The notes beneath the pieces are model-generated. The model saw nothing but the letters and a program-made list of their open reading frames with translations. It searched no databases and was not told the origin of the DNA. This document shows positions 35,374 through 44,498 of a stretch of 64,000 nt of DNA, piece after piece. Positions within the stretch are counted from its first letter, which is position 1; the number at the start of each line of letters is the position of its first letter. The DNA comes from Solibacillus isronensis (lineage in GTDB: Bacteria; Bacillota; Bacilli; Bacillales_A; Planococcaceae). Location of the stretch: contig NZ_FVZN01000014.1 of the NCBI RefSeq assembly GCF_900168685.1, positions 620,001-684,000 of the forward strand, read 5' to 3'. The position numbers and the translations under genes are program-made.

Positions 35374-37227
35374 ATGGGAAAATTGAACTATCGAAGAAGA
35401 TACGCAGTATTTTTTATACTCGACTCTGTCATTGTATTAACGGCCATTTATATTAGTTACTGGCTGCTGCACCCGACAGTTGATATGTATACGAACAAAA
35501 CATTATTCATCAGTGCGATTACGCTATTGATCGCCCATCATATTGTCGCGAACATTTATAAACTGTACAGCCGTATGTGGTCTGTTGCATCGGTGAAAGA
35601 ACTCCTCATTATCGGATTTGCTGTAACAATCTCCGTAGTGATGGCGATGATCATGCAGCAGGTCATTAACGGAGACATTTATTTCCGCGTACTCGCAATT
35701 ACATGGCTGCTCCATATTATTATGATCGGCGGCTCCCGCTTTTTGTTAAGGCTTTTACATGAAAAAAGAAAAATAAAATTTGATGGTGAAGCAATTCGTG
35801 TGTTAATTGTCGGTGCCGGTCAGGCAGGTACGATTCTCGCACGCAATATTAGCCGCAATGAGTACTCAGAATATAAAATTGTCGGCTATGTGGATGATGA
35901 TCCGAATAAAAAATATTTAACATTGGTGGATTACCGTGTTCTAGGCACAACAAGTGAAATTGAAAAAATTGTTGAAAAAAAAGATGTCCAGGAAATTATT
36001 TTAGCTGTCCCATCACTTGCAAAAAGCGAGATGAAAGCATTATTTGAGCGCTGTTCAACTACAAACGCAACCGTTAAAATTATGCCAAAGATTGAAGATG
36101 TACTGACAGGTAAAGTAACGGTAAACGATATGCAGGAAGTCAATATCGAAGACTTACTTGGCCGTGACGAAGTAAAACTTGATATGCTGGCAATCTCTGA
36201 AGGCATTACGGATAAAGTGATTTTAGTAACAGGTGCCGGTGGTTCGATCGGCTCGGAAATTTGCCGGCAGGTGATGAGATTCCAGCCGAAAAAACTATTA
36301 TTACTAGGACATGGAGAAAATTCGATTTATTTAATCCATATGGAGCTGACGGAACAATATAAAGATTTGGGTATTGAAATTATCCCTGTTATTGCGGATG
36401 TACAAGACCGCGAGCGCATTTTTGAAGTGATCCAAACGTATAAACCGAATGCCATTTATCATGCGGCAGCACATAAGCATGTACCGCTCATGGAGGCAAA
36501 TCCATTAGAAGCTATTAAAAATAACGTTTTTGGTACTAAAAATGTTGCAGATGCGGCAAATAAAGCCGGTGTCGACCGCTTTGTACTGGTGTCAACAGAC
36601 AAAGCCGTCAATCCGCCGAACGTGATGGGTTCAACAAAACGGATTGCGGAAATGGTTGTCCAAAACTTGGCTACACAAAGTAAGACGACATTTGCGGCAG
36701 TAAGGTTCGGAAATGTTTTAGGATCTCGAGGGTCAGTCGTGCCTCGCTTTAAAGCACAGATTGCTGCAGGAGGACCGGTTACTGTAACCCATCCGGAAAT
36801 GACGCGCTATTTCATGACGATTCCGGAAGCAAGCCGTCTTGTATTGCAGGCAGGTGCACTTGCACGCGGCGGGGAAGTATTTGTGCTTGATATGGGTGAA
36901 CCGGTGTATATTACGGACTTGGCGAAAAACCTGATCCGCTTATCTGGATATAAGGAAGATGAAATCGGAATTGAGTATTCAGGTATCCGACCAGGCGAGA
37001 AAATGTATGAAGAATTATTAAGTCCGGATGAAATACAGGAAGAACATGTGTATCCGAAAATTCATGTCGGAAAAGCGAACTGTATGTCGTCAAATCAACT
37101 TGAGCTGTTTTTAGCAGATCTTGAACATCAAGATACTTCTAATACGAAAGAAAAAGTCATTGCTGTAGCAAATGGTCGGTGGGAAGTGATTACCGATATG
37201 CATATGGATGTAGCAGCAACTGAATAA
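35374..37227 (+). CDS. Membrane nucleotide-sugar 4,6-dehydratase (EpsC/PglF/CapD-like)
   Basis: A 617-residue protein with four N-terminal membrane helices (to about 115), a first Rossmann domain (VLIVGAGQAGTILARN, ~145-158) and a C-terminal SDR dehydratase domain (VTGAGGSIGSEICRQ, then STDKAVNPPNVMGSTK, with Met replacing the usual SDR Tyr as in FlaA1/PglF). The likely reaction is UDP-GlcNAc to the 4-keto-6-deoxy sugar. With the aminotransferase and acetyltransferase downstream it could make UDP-diNAc-bacillosamine. I chose ATG 35374; the frame is open further upstream inside the phosphatase gene without a ribosome site. Confidence 0.9.
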   Translation: MGKLNYRRRYAVFFILDSVIVLTAIYISYWLLHPTVDMYTNKTLFISAITLLIAHHIVANIYKLYSRMWSVASVKELLIIGFAVTISVVMAMIMQQVINGDIYFRVLAITWLLHIIMIGGSRFLLRLLHEKRKIKFDGEAIRVLIVGAGQAGTILARNISRNEYSEYKIVGYVDDDPNKKYLTLVDYRVLGTTSEIEKIVEKKDVQEIILAVPSLAKSEMKALFERCSTTNATVKIMPKIEDVLTGKVTVNDMQEVNIEDLLGRDEVKLDMLAISEGITDKVILVTGAGGSIGSEICRQVMRFQPKKLLLLGHGENSIYLIHMELTEQYKDLGIEIIPVIADVQDRERIFEVIQTYKPNAIYHAAAHKHVPLMEANPLEAIKNNVFGTKNVADAANKAGVDRFVLVSTDKAVNPPNVMGSTKRIAEMVVQNLATQSKTTFAAVRFGNVLGSRGSVVPRFKAQIAAGGPVTVTHPEMTRYFMTIPEASRLVLQAGALARGGEVFVLDMGEPVYITDLAKNLIRLSGYKEDEIGIEYSGIRPGEKMYEELLSPDEIQEEHVYPKIHVGKANCMSSNQLELFLADLEHQDTSNTKEKVIAVANGRWEVITDMHMDVAATE

Positions 37228-37281
37228 ATTAAAACCTAGTTAGAACATAGATTATATTCGCATTCGGAAAGGGTGTAGTAA

Positions 37282-38160
37282 ATGAAAAAAGTTAAAAAAG
37301 CCATTATACCAGCAGCTGGACTTGGCACGCGATTCTTACCAGCGACAAAAGCGATGCCGAAAGAAATGCTGCCGATTGTCGACAGACCAACAATTGAATA
37401 TATCGTGGAAGAGGCAATTGCATCGGGTATTGAAGATATTATTATTGTTACAGGTAAAGGGAAACGAGCGATTGAAGATCATTTTGACCGCAATTTTGAA
37501 TTAGAAGATAACTTAATGAATAAAGGGAAATTCGAAATTTTAGATAAGATTAATCAATCTTCAAAAGTCGAGATACATTATATCCGCCAAAAAGAACCAA
37601 AAGGATTGGGACATGCCGTATGGTGTGCGCGAAACTTTATTGGGGACGAGCCGTTCGCTGTTCTCTTAGGTGACGATATTGTGCGTGCGGAAGAACCGTG
37701 TACAAAGCAATTAATGGAACAGTACAATGCAACAGGTTCTTCAGTAATCGGTGTTCAAACAGTACCAGATGACGAAACACACCGTTACGGCATAATTGAT
37801 CCAATTTCTTCAGAAGGCAGAAGTTATGAAGTGAGTAATTTTGTTGAAAAACCGGCACCAGGAAAAGCGCCATCGAACTTGGCGATTATGGGCCGCTATA
37901 TTTTAACACCGGAAATTTTTGATTTTTTAGAAACGCAGGAGACAGGTGCAGGTGGAGAGATCCAGCTGACGGATGCGATTCAAAAGCTGAATGAAACTCA
38001 GAAAGTATATGCGTATGATTTTGAAGGTGTGCGCTATGATGTTGGGGAGAAGTTAGGCTTTATTACGACGACGATTGAGTTTGCTTTACAGAACGAAGAA
38101 ATACGCGAACAATTGCTGGTATATTTGGAAGATAAAGTGAGAAAGAGTGCTATAATATAG
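37282..38160 (+). CDS. galU: UTP-glucose-1-phosphate uridylyltransferase
   Basis: A 292-residue enzyme making UDP-glucose. The signature [27 protein letters not shown] (residues 10-36) and the [26 protein letters not shown] region are complete. UDP-glucose feeds the Ugd dehydrogenase encoded further along the locus and probably glucolipid or teichoic acid synthesis. GAAAGGGTG serves as the ribosome site. Confidence 0.95.
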   Translation: MKKVKKAIIPAAGLGTRFLPATKAMPKEMLPIVDRPTIEYIVEEAIASGIEDIIIVTGKGKRAIEDHFDRNFELEDNLMNKGKFEILDKINQSSKVEIHYIRQKEPKGLGHAVWCARNFIGDEPFAVLLGDDIVRAEEPCTKQLMEQYNATGSSVIGVQTVPDDETHRYGIIDPISSEGRSYEVSNFVEKPAPGKAPSNLAIMGRYILTPEIFDFLETQETGAGGEIQLTDAIQKLNETQKVYAYDFEGVRYDVGEKLGFITTTIEFALQNEEIREQLLVYLEDKVRKSAII

Positions 38161-38224
38161 TGAATGATTTATTTTGGGTGATGTCTTCTTACCTTTATCA
38201 ATGAAGGCACTCGGTTATGCTGTG

Positions 38225-38245
38225 GGTGGCGTGTCATGCGCCACC
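38225..38245 (+). other. GC-rich hairpin upstream of the prepilin-like gene
   Basis: GGTGGCG-N7-CGCCACC, a perfect 7-bp stem, in the 183-base spacer between galU and the prepilin-like gene. No T run follows, so it is not a standard terminator. It may be part of a structured leader. Confidence 0.45.
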
Positions 38246-38343
38246 TTAGATGCTTGTTGTCATCAGGGGTATGGTGTGAGGATGGGTTAGATGCCCTGTA
38301 TGTATTTTAATGTAAAATGCAAATTGAAAGGGGAGGCAAAGTT

Positions 38344-38715
38344 ATGGGAGAAATTAAGAGACGATTACGATGTTGTACAAGAGGTTTTTCATTAGTGGAG
38401 GTCCTTGCCGTAATTATCATACTTGGTATTCTTGCCAGCATTGCCATACCGGCGTATTTAGAGAGAATTGAAAATGCCGAAAAATCGGTTTGCGAATCGA
38501 ATCGGTTAGAAGTACAGCGACTTTATAAAATGGAACTTGTACTGAAAAGTGTTGAGACTTCTGATGTTTTGTTTGCGGAGTTTAGTAGTTTAAACCATGA
38601 CATGTATTGCCCTGCTGGTGGCAAGTATACATATTTAAATGCCGAAGTTGTTTGTGATATTCATAGTCATGATGATGTGAATGATAAACCTGAAGATGAA
38701 GTGCCTTGGTTGTGA
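38344..38715 (+). CDS. Type IV prepilin-like protein
   Basis: A 123-residue protein with a class III signal: a basic leader (MGEIKRRLRCCTRG), then the cleavage site G|FSLVE with Glu at +5 and a hydrophobic helix (VLAVIIILGILASIAIPAYL). The C-terminal part holds CPAGGKYTY and VVCDIH, a pattern of Gram-positive pseudopilins. ATG 38344 is chosen because GGGGAGG lies upstream. No pilus assembly ATPase, prepilin peptidase or other pilin is nearby, so it stands alone at the edge of the EPS locus. Confidence 0.8.
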   Translation: MGEIKRRLRCCTRGFSLVEVLAVIIILGILASIAIPAYLERIENAEKSVCESNRLEVQRLYKMELVLKSVETSDVLFAEFSSLNHDMYCPAGGKYTYLNAEVVCDIHSHDDVNDKPEDEVPWL

Positions 38716-38921
38716 GGGCAGTCTTTCAGTAATAAAAAGCAACAGAAAAATCGATATGGCTCTTCTTTTGATGGGTTAAAACTGATAGTATTAGAGGCGG
38801 TTATGAAATATGGACAATATAGGTGTTAATCGGTAAATATATGAGGTAACTTGACATAACGGAAATTAAAGTATGGGAACTGTAATTATTGAATGGTGTT
38901 GCGGAAGTCACTATTGTTATT

Positions 38922-38993
38922 AGATAACCACAATATATAGTATGTTTTTTAACGAAAAATCCGTTAAATATACAATATATGGATTTTATCTAT
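38922..38993. repeat. Hairpin repeat copy 1 of 4
   Basis: AGATAA..ACAATATATAGTAT and ATACAATATATGG..TTATCT form inverted arms around about 30 bases. It is more divergent than copies 2-4 and about 400 bases away from them. Confidence 0.65.
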
Positions 38994-39313
38994 ATAACAT
39001 AGTACCATTTTGTTAGTATAAAAAGATAAAACGGTCACTTTTTACCTAGTTTTTGGAAACTCTGAATTTGAAAACGTTGATTTGACGGGCTTTTCGAATT
39101 CCTGAAATTGGAAAAAAGATTGAATAAAACCTCGGAACTGAGTATCGTAATCAGATAAGATGCTGGAAGCCTTGTGGGATAAGGGTTAGAGGCGTTTTTA
39201 GTGAGATTTATAGATTGATTGAATGGTATATATAATAGGAAGAAACTCGGTTTGAAGTGATTATGGAGTGAATATCTATTTCGTATTTGCTTGGTAGATT
39301 GAATAGATATTAC

Positions 39314-39408
39314 GAGGTGAGTATCGGAAATCGATAACAAAACACAATATGTAGTATTTAAATTAGGTATTTAACGGAAAAACATACTATATGTTGATAT
39401 TTTTATCT
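39314..39408. repeat. Hairpin repeat copy 2 of 4
   Basis: Begins with GAGGTGAGTATCG, then GATAAC..AACACAATATGTAGTAT, a ~25-base loop, and ATACTATATGTTGA..TTATCT. Where the two arms differ, most changes still allow G-T (G-U in RNA) pairing. Confidence 0.8.
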
Positions 39409-39433
39409 ATTTCTCATATTGCATATTCAATGC

Positions 39434-39528
39434 GAGGTGAGTATCGTAATCAGATAACAAAACACAATATGTAGTATTAAAGTGTGTTTTAAAATTCCGA
39501 AACATACTATATGTTGATTTTTTTATCC
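39434..39528. repeat. Hairpin repeat copy 3 of 4
   Basis: The same GAGGTGAGTATCG lead and hairpin arms as copy 2, exactly 120 bases further on. The loop sequence differs from copy 2 while the arms are kept. Confidence 0.8.
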
Positions 39529-39553
39529 ATTTCGCATATTGGATATTAAATGC

Positions 39554-39646
39554 GAGGTGTGTATCGGATATAGATAAAACACAATATGTAGTATTAAATT
39601 TCGTGAAAAAGTATAAAATGAACACAATATATTGATTTTATCTATT
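39554..39646. repeat. Hairpin repeat copy 4 of 4
   Basis: GAGGTGTGTATCG lead 120 bases after copy 3, then AGATAAAACACAATATGTAGTAT and the second arm ACACAATATATTGATTTTATCT, which is less regular than in copies 2 and 3. Confidence 0.75.
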
Positions 39647-39821
39647 TAGTATAATCACCTGAGGGTGCAATTTTGCGTAAATGTGTTGCATAGAGGTAAC
39701 GAGGTGGCTATCAGTAGTAGATAACAATTTTAGTGGTTTAGTAGTTGGTTGGAGGGTAGATCTTCTAATTAAGTCCTAATCTACTAAAATATTAACTTAA
39801 CTAGGGAAGGAAGTCTAGAAA

Positions 39822-40952
39822 ATGGAATCGACAAAAGTGAAAGAAAGAATATTCCTCTCTTCACCACATATGAGTGATGAAGGTTATGAAATGCAATATG
39901 TTAAGGAAGCTTTTGATACAAACTGGATTGCTCCCCTTGGTGAAAACGTAAATGGATTTGAAAGAGAGCTTGCAGAGAAGGTTGGTTCTAAAGCTGCAGC
40001 AGCACTGTCTTCAGGAACAGCTGCTATTCATTTAGCTCTTAAAGCAGCAGGAGTCGGAGAAGGAGATATTGTATTCTGTCCAACACTTACTTTCTCTGCT
40101 ACTGCAAATCCAATCATCTATCAAAATGCAGTTCCTGTATTCATAGATAGCGATTATGAAACTTGGAATATGAGCCCTAAGGCATTAGAAGAGGCATTTG
40201 AGAAGTATCCAGAAGTAAAGGCAGTTATTGTTGTTCACCTATATGGTTTATCCGCTGATATGGATAAGATTATGGCGATTTGCAAGAAATATAATGTAGC
40301 GGTAATAGAAGATGCTGCTGAGTCTTTGGGTACTTACTATAAAGGTAAGCATACTGGGACATTTGGTGATTATGGTATCTTCTCTTTTAATGGAAACAAG
40401 ATTATCACAACTTCTGGGGGTGGAATGCTTGTTTCTAACAATGAAGAGAGAATTGCTAAGGCAAGATTTTGGGCCACTCAATCCCGAGATCAAGCAAGGC
40501 ATTATCAACATAGCGAATTAGGTTTTAATTATCGGATGAGTAATGTGGTTGCTGGTATTGGTAGAGGACAGCTCAAGGTTTTAGATCAAAGAGTAGCGAA
40601 GAAGAATTATATCTTAGAGTTTTATAAGAGAGAGCTTGGTGGACTCGAAGGCGTTGAGTTTATGCCTAATAATGAATGGGATGAACCAAATTACTGGCTA
40701 AGTTCGATTACGTTGACTGGTAAAGTACGACCAATTGATATATTTAATGCATTGGAAGCAGAGAATATTGAGTCAAGGCCGGTTTGGAAACCTATGCATC
40801 TGCAACCATACTTTGAAAAGTATGATTTTGTGGGTGAAGGTATATCGGAAAAGTTGTTTGAGAATGGGGTTTGTTTGCCGTCTGATACGAAGATGACGGA
40901 TGAGGACTTAGAAAGAGTTGTGGAGACTATTAAGGGGTTGTGGTTTAAGTAA
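39822..40952 (+). CDS. DegT/DnrJ/EryC1-family sugar aminotransferase (EpsN/PglE-like)
   Basis: A 376-residue PLP enzyme. The PLP lysine is in FSFNGNKIITTSGGG (Lys193), the phosphate-binding SSGTAAIHLAL lies near 63-73 and VIEDAAESLG near 161-170. It should transfer an amino group to the 4-keto sugar made by the upstream dehydratase, giving the UDP-4-amino sugar that the acetyltransferase two genes later can acetylate. It overlaps the next gene by one base (TAATG). Confidence 0.9.
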   Translation: MESTKVKERIFLSSPHMSDEGYEMQYVKEAFDTNWIAPLGENVNGFERELAEKVGSKAAAALSSGTAAIHLALKAAGVGEGDIVFCPTLTFSATANPIIYQNAVPVFIDSDYETWNMSPKALEEAFEKYPEVKAVIVVHLYGLSADMDKIMAICKKYNVAVIEDAAESLGTYYKGKHTGTFGDYGIFSFNGNKIITTSGGGMLVSNNEERIAKARFWATQSRDQARHYQHSELGFNYRMSNVVAGIGRGQLKVLDQRVAKKNYILEFYKRELGGLEGVEFMPNNEWDEPNYWLSSITLTGKVRPIDIFNALEAENIESRPVWKPMHLQPYFEKYDFVGEGISEKLFENGVCLPSDTKMTDEDLERVVETIKGLWFK

Positions 40953-41596
40953 TGAATAATTCCAAAGGTGGTATTTATAGAAGGTTTGTAAAAAGACCGA
41001 TGGATTTTATACTTTCTTTAATAGCTATTATTGTTCTGAGTCCGGTACTTCTAGTAGTTGCAATTCTTGTGAGAATGAAATTAGGTAGCCCTGTTCTTTT
41101 CAAGCAAAAGAGACCTGGGCTTAATGAAGAGATTTTTATGATGTATAAGTTTAGGACTATGACTGATGAGAAAGATGATAAAGGGGAGTTATTACCTGAT
41201 AGTATTAGGTTGACGAAGTTTGGTAGGTTGCTACGTTCTACATCTCTTGATGAACTACCGGAACTTTTTAATATTTTGAGGGGTGATATGTCCATTATTG
41301 GCCCTAGGCCATTATTGGTGCAGTATTTACCGTTGTATAACAATCATCAAAAAAGACGTCATGAAGTAAGACCTGGGCTATCTGGTTTGGCGCAGGTTAG
41401 TGGTAGAAATGCGATTAGTTGGGAAGATAAATTTAATCTCGATGTTGAGTATGTGGACAATGTAAGTTTCATTGAGGATTGGAAGATAATATTTTTGACC
41501 ATAAAAAAGGTTTTCGTTAGAGAGGGTATTAATTCAGAAACTGCTTCAACAATTGAGCCTTTTAAGGGAACCGAAAAGGAAAGAATGGAAATATGA
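40952..41596 (+). CDS. Undecaprenyl-phosphate sugar phosphotransferase (EpsL/PglC-like)
   Basis: A 214-residue initiating phosphoglycosyl transferase. It has one N-terminal membrane helix (DFILSLIAIIVLSPVLLVVAILV) and the bacterial sugar transferase core (FRTM, LRSTSLDELPELFNILRGDMSIIGPRPLL, RHEVRPGLSGLAQVSGRN). It puts the first sugar phosphate on the lipid carrier at the inner membrane face. The order aminotransferase - transferase - acetyltransferase suggests the first sugar is diNAc-bacillosamine. It ends inside the next gene's start. Confidence 0.92.
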   Translation: MNNSKGGIYRRFVKRPMDFILSLIAIIVLSPVLLVVAILVRMKLGSPVLFKQKRPGLNEEIFMMYKFRTMTDEKDDKGELLPDSIRLTKFGRLLRSTSLDELPELFNILRGDMSIIGPRPLLVQYLPLYNNHQKRRHEVRPGLSGLAQVSGRNAISWEDKFNLDVEYVDNVSFIEDWKIIFLTIKKVFVREGINSETASTIEPFKGTEKERMEI

Positions 41597-42210
41597 AAAA
41601 CAAACTTTTAATAATTGGTGCTAGCGGCCACGGAAAAGTTGTTGCGGAAATTGCAATAAAAATGAATAAATGGCAGAGTATTGCTTTTTTAGATGACGAC
41701 AAGAGCATCAAATCATCAATGGGTTTAGAAGTCATTGGGACTTCAGAAGATGTTTTTACACATATAGATGAGTACGAAATATTTGTAGGTATTGGTAATA
41801 ATACTACAAGACAAAGGATTCACGAAATGCTTGAAACATTTGGTGCCAATATTCCTAATTTAATTCACCCTAAAGCAGTAATCGGAAATCAAGTGGATAT
41901 AGGTACAGGGACAGCTGTAATGGCAGGAGTAGTCATTAACTGCTGTACTAAAATAGGTAGAGGTTGCATTATCAACACTGGTTCTACAATAGACCATGAT
42001 AACTGTATTGATGATTTTGTTCATATATCACCAGGGTCACATTTAGCTGGCACGGTCAAAGTTGGAAAAGGATCTTGGTTAGGTATCGGCAGTGTAGTAA
42101 GTAATAATATAACCATCACTAACGGATGCAAGGTAGGTGCTGGTTCTGTTGTGGTTAAGGATATAACCGAACCTGGTGTTTATGTTGGTGTTCCAGTTAG
42201 GAGAGTTTAG
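41593..42210 (+). CDS. Sugar O/N-acetyltransferase of the NeuD/PglD/EpsM family
   Basis: A 205-residue enzyme with an N-terminal Rossmann-like PglD domain (LLIIGASGHGKVVAEIA, about 4-20) and a left-handed beta-helix of hexapeptide repeats (from ~95; IGNQVDIGTGTAVMAGVVIN, with the catalytic-type His in TIDHDN). It probably acetylates the amino group added by the upstream aminotransferase. It overlaps the previous gene by four bases. Confidence 0.9.
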   Translation: MKNKLLIIGASGHGKVVAEIAIKMNKWQSIAFLDDDKSIKSSMGLEVIGTSEDVFTHIDEYEIFVGIGNNTTRQRIHEMLETFGANIPNLIHPKAVIGNQVDIGTGTAVMAGVVINCCTKIGRGCIINTGSTIDHDNCIDDFVHISPGSHLAGTVKVGKGSWLGIGSVVSNNITITNGCKVGAGSVVVKDITEPGVYVGVPVRRV

Positions 42211-42213
42211 GAA

Positions 42214-43425
42214 ATGAATATCTTATTTTTAACACTATTAGATTTTTCAACACTTGATGAAAGTGGTATATATACAGACCTAATGAGAGAGTTTATAAAA
42301 GACAACCATAAAGTATATATTATTTCGCCAACTGAAAAGAGAAAACAACAATCTACGAGATTAATCGCAAATGACAACTATAAGTTATTGAAATTACAAA
42401 TAGGTAACACACAAAAAACTAATGTAATAGAAAAAGGGATTTCAACTCTTACTCTTGAGTCTAAATTTCAGAGGGGAATTAGAGATTACTTTTCAGATGT
42501 TAAATTTGATTTAGTTATTTATACAACCCCTCCAATAACATTGCAAAAGGCAATCGATTATGTGAAAAAGAGAGATAATGCTATAACCTATCTATTATTA
42601 AAGGATATATTCCCACAAAATGCTGTAGACCTTGGGATGATACAAAAAACTGGGGTCGGCGGTTTATTATATAAATATTTTAAATCCAAGGAAAAAAGGC
42701 TTTATGAACTCTCTGATTATATTGGGTGTATGTCTCAAGCAAATGTGAAGTTTTTATTAAAACAAAATCCTGAAATCTCTCCTGACATAGTTGAAGTATG
42801 TCCTAATAGTATTGAACCTAAAGCAATTAAGAAAGATCAACAAAAGGTAAAAATAATTAAGGAAAAATATAGGATTCCGTTTGACCGTACTGTGTTCATC
42901 TACGGTGGAAACCTTGGTAAACCACAAGGTATTGATTTTTTAATAGAGTGTTTAAAGGCAAATAAAGATAATGAACAGGTTTATTTTGTAATAGCTGGTT
43001 CAGGAACTGAGTTTAATAAACTTAAAGAGTTTTTTGATTGTGAAAAGATCAAGAATGCTCAGTTATTTGCTCAACTTCCCAAAGAGGATTATGAAATTCT
43101 TGCAAACTCATGTGATGTTGGACTAATTTTCTTAGATAAGCGCTTTACAATACCGAATTTCCCATCAAGACTACTTTCATATATGCAAGCGTCAATGCCT
43201 GTGTTAGCAGCAACAGATGTGAACACAGATATCGGTCAAGTTATTGAAAAAGGAAAATTTGGTCTTTGGTGTGAGAGTAGTAGTGTTGAACAATTTAATT
43301 ATAAATTACAGCAATTATGTAATAGGGCATTAAGAAAAGAAATGGGCGTTAATGCTAGAAATTATTTGGAAACCCACTATACAAGCAGAGAATCGTATGA
43401 AATTATTATGAGTCATTTTAAATAA
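42214..43425 (+). CDS. Glycosyltransferase, GT4 family (WbuB-like)
   Basis: A 403-residue GT-B enzyme: an N-terminal acceptor domain (MNILFLTLLDFSTLDESGIYTDLMREF) and a C-terminal nucleotide-sugar domain (FIYGGNLGKPQGIDFLIE, ANSCDVGLIFLDKRF, FPSRLLSYMQASMPVLAATDVNTDIG). It resembles transferases that add N-acetylfucosamine-type residues, which fits the CapE/F/G genes that follow; the exact sugar is an inference. Rich in AGA/AAA/ATA codons compared with the core genes. Confidence 0.85.
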   Translation: MNILFLTLLDFSTLDESGIYTDLMREFIKDNHKVYIISPTEKRKQQSTRLIANDNYKLLKLQIGNTQKTNVIEKGISTLTLESKFQRGIRDYFSDVKFDLVIYTTPPITLQKAIDYVKKRDNAITYLLLKDIFPQNAVDLGMIQKTGVGGLLYKYFKSKEKRLYELSDYIGCMSQANVKFLLKQNPEISPDIVEVCPNSIEPKAIKKDQQKVKIIKEKYRIPFDRTVFIYGGNLGKPQGIDFLIECLKANKDNEQVYFVIAGSGTEFNKLKEFFDCEKIKNAQLFAQLPKEDYEILANSCDVGLIFLDKRFTIPNFPSRLLSYMQASMPVLAATDVNTDIGQVIEKGKFGLWCESSSVEQFNYKLQQLCNRALRKEMGVNARNYLETHYTSRESYEIIMSHFK

Positions 43426-43446
43426 AACGAAAAGAGAGGTACACAC

Positions 43447-44484
43447 ATGTTTAAGGATAAAACTTTACTAATAACTGGTGGTACTGGATCATTTGGTAAT
43501 GCGGTAATGAAAAGATTTTTAGATACGGATTTGAAGGAAATACGCATCTTTTCTCGTGATGAGAAGAAACAGGACGATATGCGAAAACTCTATAAAAATG
43601 ACAAGTTGAAATTTTATCTTGGTGATGTAAGGGACTTGGCTAGTGTAAAAAATGCTATGCATGGTGTTGACTATATTTTCCATGCTGCAGCATTGAAGCA
43701 AGTTCCTTCCTGTGAGTTCTTCCCATTAGAAGCGGTTAAAACTAATATAATTGGTACGGATAATGTTTTAACCGCTGCTATTGAATATGGAGTTCAAAAG
43801 GTTATATGTCTTTCAACTGATAAGGCAGCATACCCGATCAATGCAATGGGCATTTCTAAAGCAATGATGGAAAAGGTATTCGTTGCAAAATCAAAGACTG
43901 TATCACCAGATAGAACCCTAATTTGTGGAACGAGATATGGAAATGTAATGGCATCACGTGGTTCGGTTATTCCATTATTTATTGAACAAATTAAAAATGG
44001 ACAACCATTAACAGTTACAGACCCCTCAATGACAAGGTTTTTAATGAGTCTTGAAGAAGCAGTAGAACTAGTTGTGTTTGCTTTTCAAAATGCACAGGCT
44101 GGAGATATTATGGTTCAGAAATCACCAGCAAGTACAATTGGTGATTTAGCACAAGCTATTAAGGAATTATTTGATGTAGATAATGAAATAAAAGTAATTG
44201 GTACTCGACATGGAGAAAAACATTATGAAACTCTACTCACAAAGGAAGAGTATGTTGTAGCGGAAGATTTGGGTGGTTTCTACCGTGTTCCGGCTGACCA
44301 AAGGGACTTGAATTATGATAAATACTTTGAAGATGGTGACAGTAGATTGTCGACATTAGAAGAGTACCATTCTTCTAATACAGAAATATTAACTGTGGAA
44401 GAAATTAAGAAGAAGTTATTAGAGTTGGATTATGTACAAAGTGCATTAAAAGAATGGAATAAAAAGGTTCATGTAATGAACTAA
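43447..44484 (+). CDS. capE: UDP-GlcNAc 4,6-dehydratase/5-epimerase (CapE)
   Basis: A 345-residue SDR enzyme that starts UDP-L-FucNAc synthesis from UDP-GlcNAc. It has the cofactor site TGGTGSFGNAV (about 9-19), HAAALKQVPSCEFFP and STDKAAYPINAMGISK, where Met takes the place of the usual catalytic Tyr, as in S. aureus CapE. AGAGAGG is the ribosome site. CapF and CapG homologues follow directly, so the three-step pathway is complete. Confidence 0.92.
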   Translation: MFKDKTLLITGGTGSFGNAVMKRFLDTDLKEIRIFSRDEKKQDDMRKLYKNDKLKFYLGDVRDLASVKNAMHGVDYIFHAAALKQVPSCEFFPLEAVKTNIIGTDNVLTAAIEYGVQKVICLSTDKAAYPINAMGISKAMMEKVFVAKSKTVSPDRTLICGTRYGNVMASRGSVIPLFIEQIKNGQPLTVTDPSMTRFLMSLEEAVELVVFAFQNAQAGDIMVQKSPASTIGDLAQAIKELFDVDNEIKVIGTRHGEKHYETLLTKEEYVVAEDLGGFYRVPADQRDLNYDKYFEDGDSRLSTLEEYHSSNTEILTVEEIKKKLLELDYVQSALKEWNKKVHVMN

Positions 44485-44498
44485 AGGTGGTTTTACTT

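Larger units (their letters stand above)
38716..39821. other. 1.1-kb gene-free gap filled with repeats
   Basis: No open frame on either strand has a credible start and ribosome site; the minus-strand frames are readings of the repeat. The gap holds hairpin-forming copies of a ~120-base unit (annotated separately) and extra copies of a GAGTATCG..AGATAA word at about 39139 and 39700. The EPS synthesis genes begin directly after it with AGGGAAGGAAG before the first ATG. Confidence 0.7.

Noticed and set aside
38161..38343. Possible cyclic-di-GMP riboswitch before the prepilin gene
   Set aside because: Apart from the GGTGGCG/CGCCACC hairpin I could not match the conserved GEMM core or its tetraloop receptor.
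39035..39625. Minus-strand open frames of 72-101 codons in the gap before the EPS genes
   Set aside because: They are readings of the ~120-base hairpin repeat, share LSISDTHL-like pieces for that reason, and lack ribosome sites.
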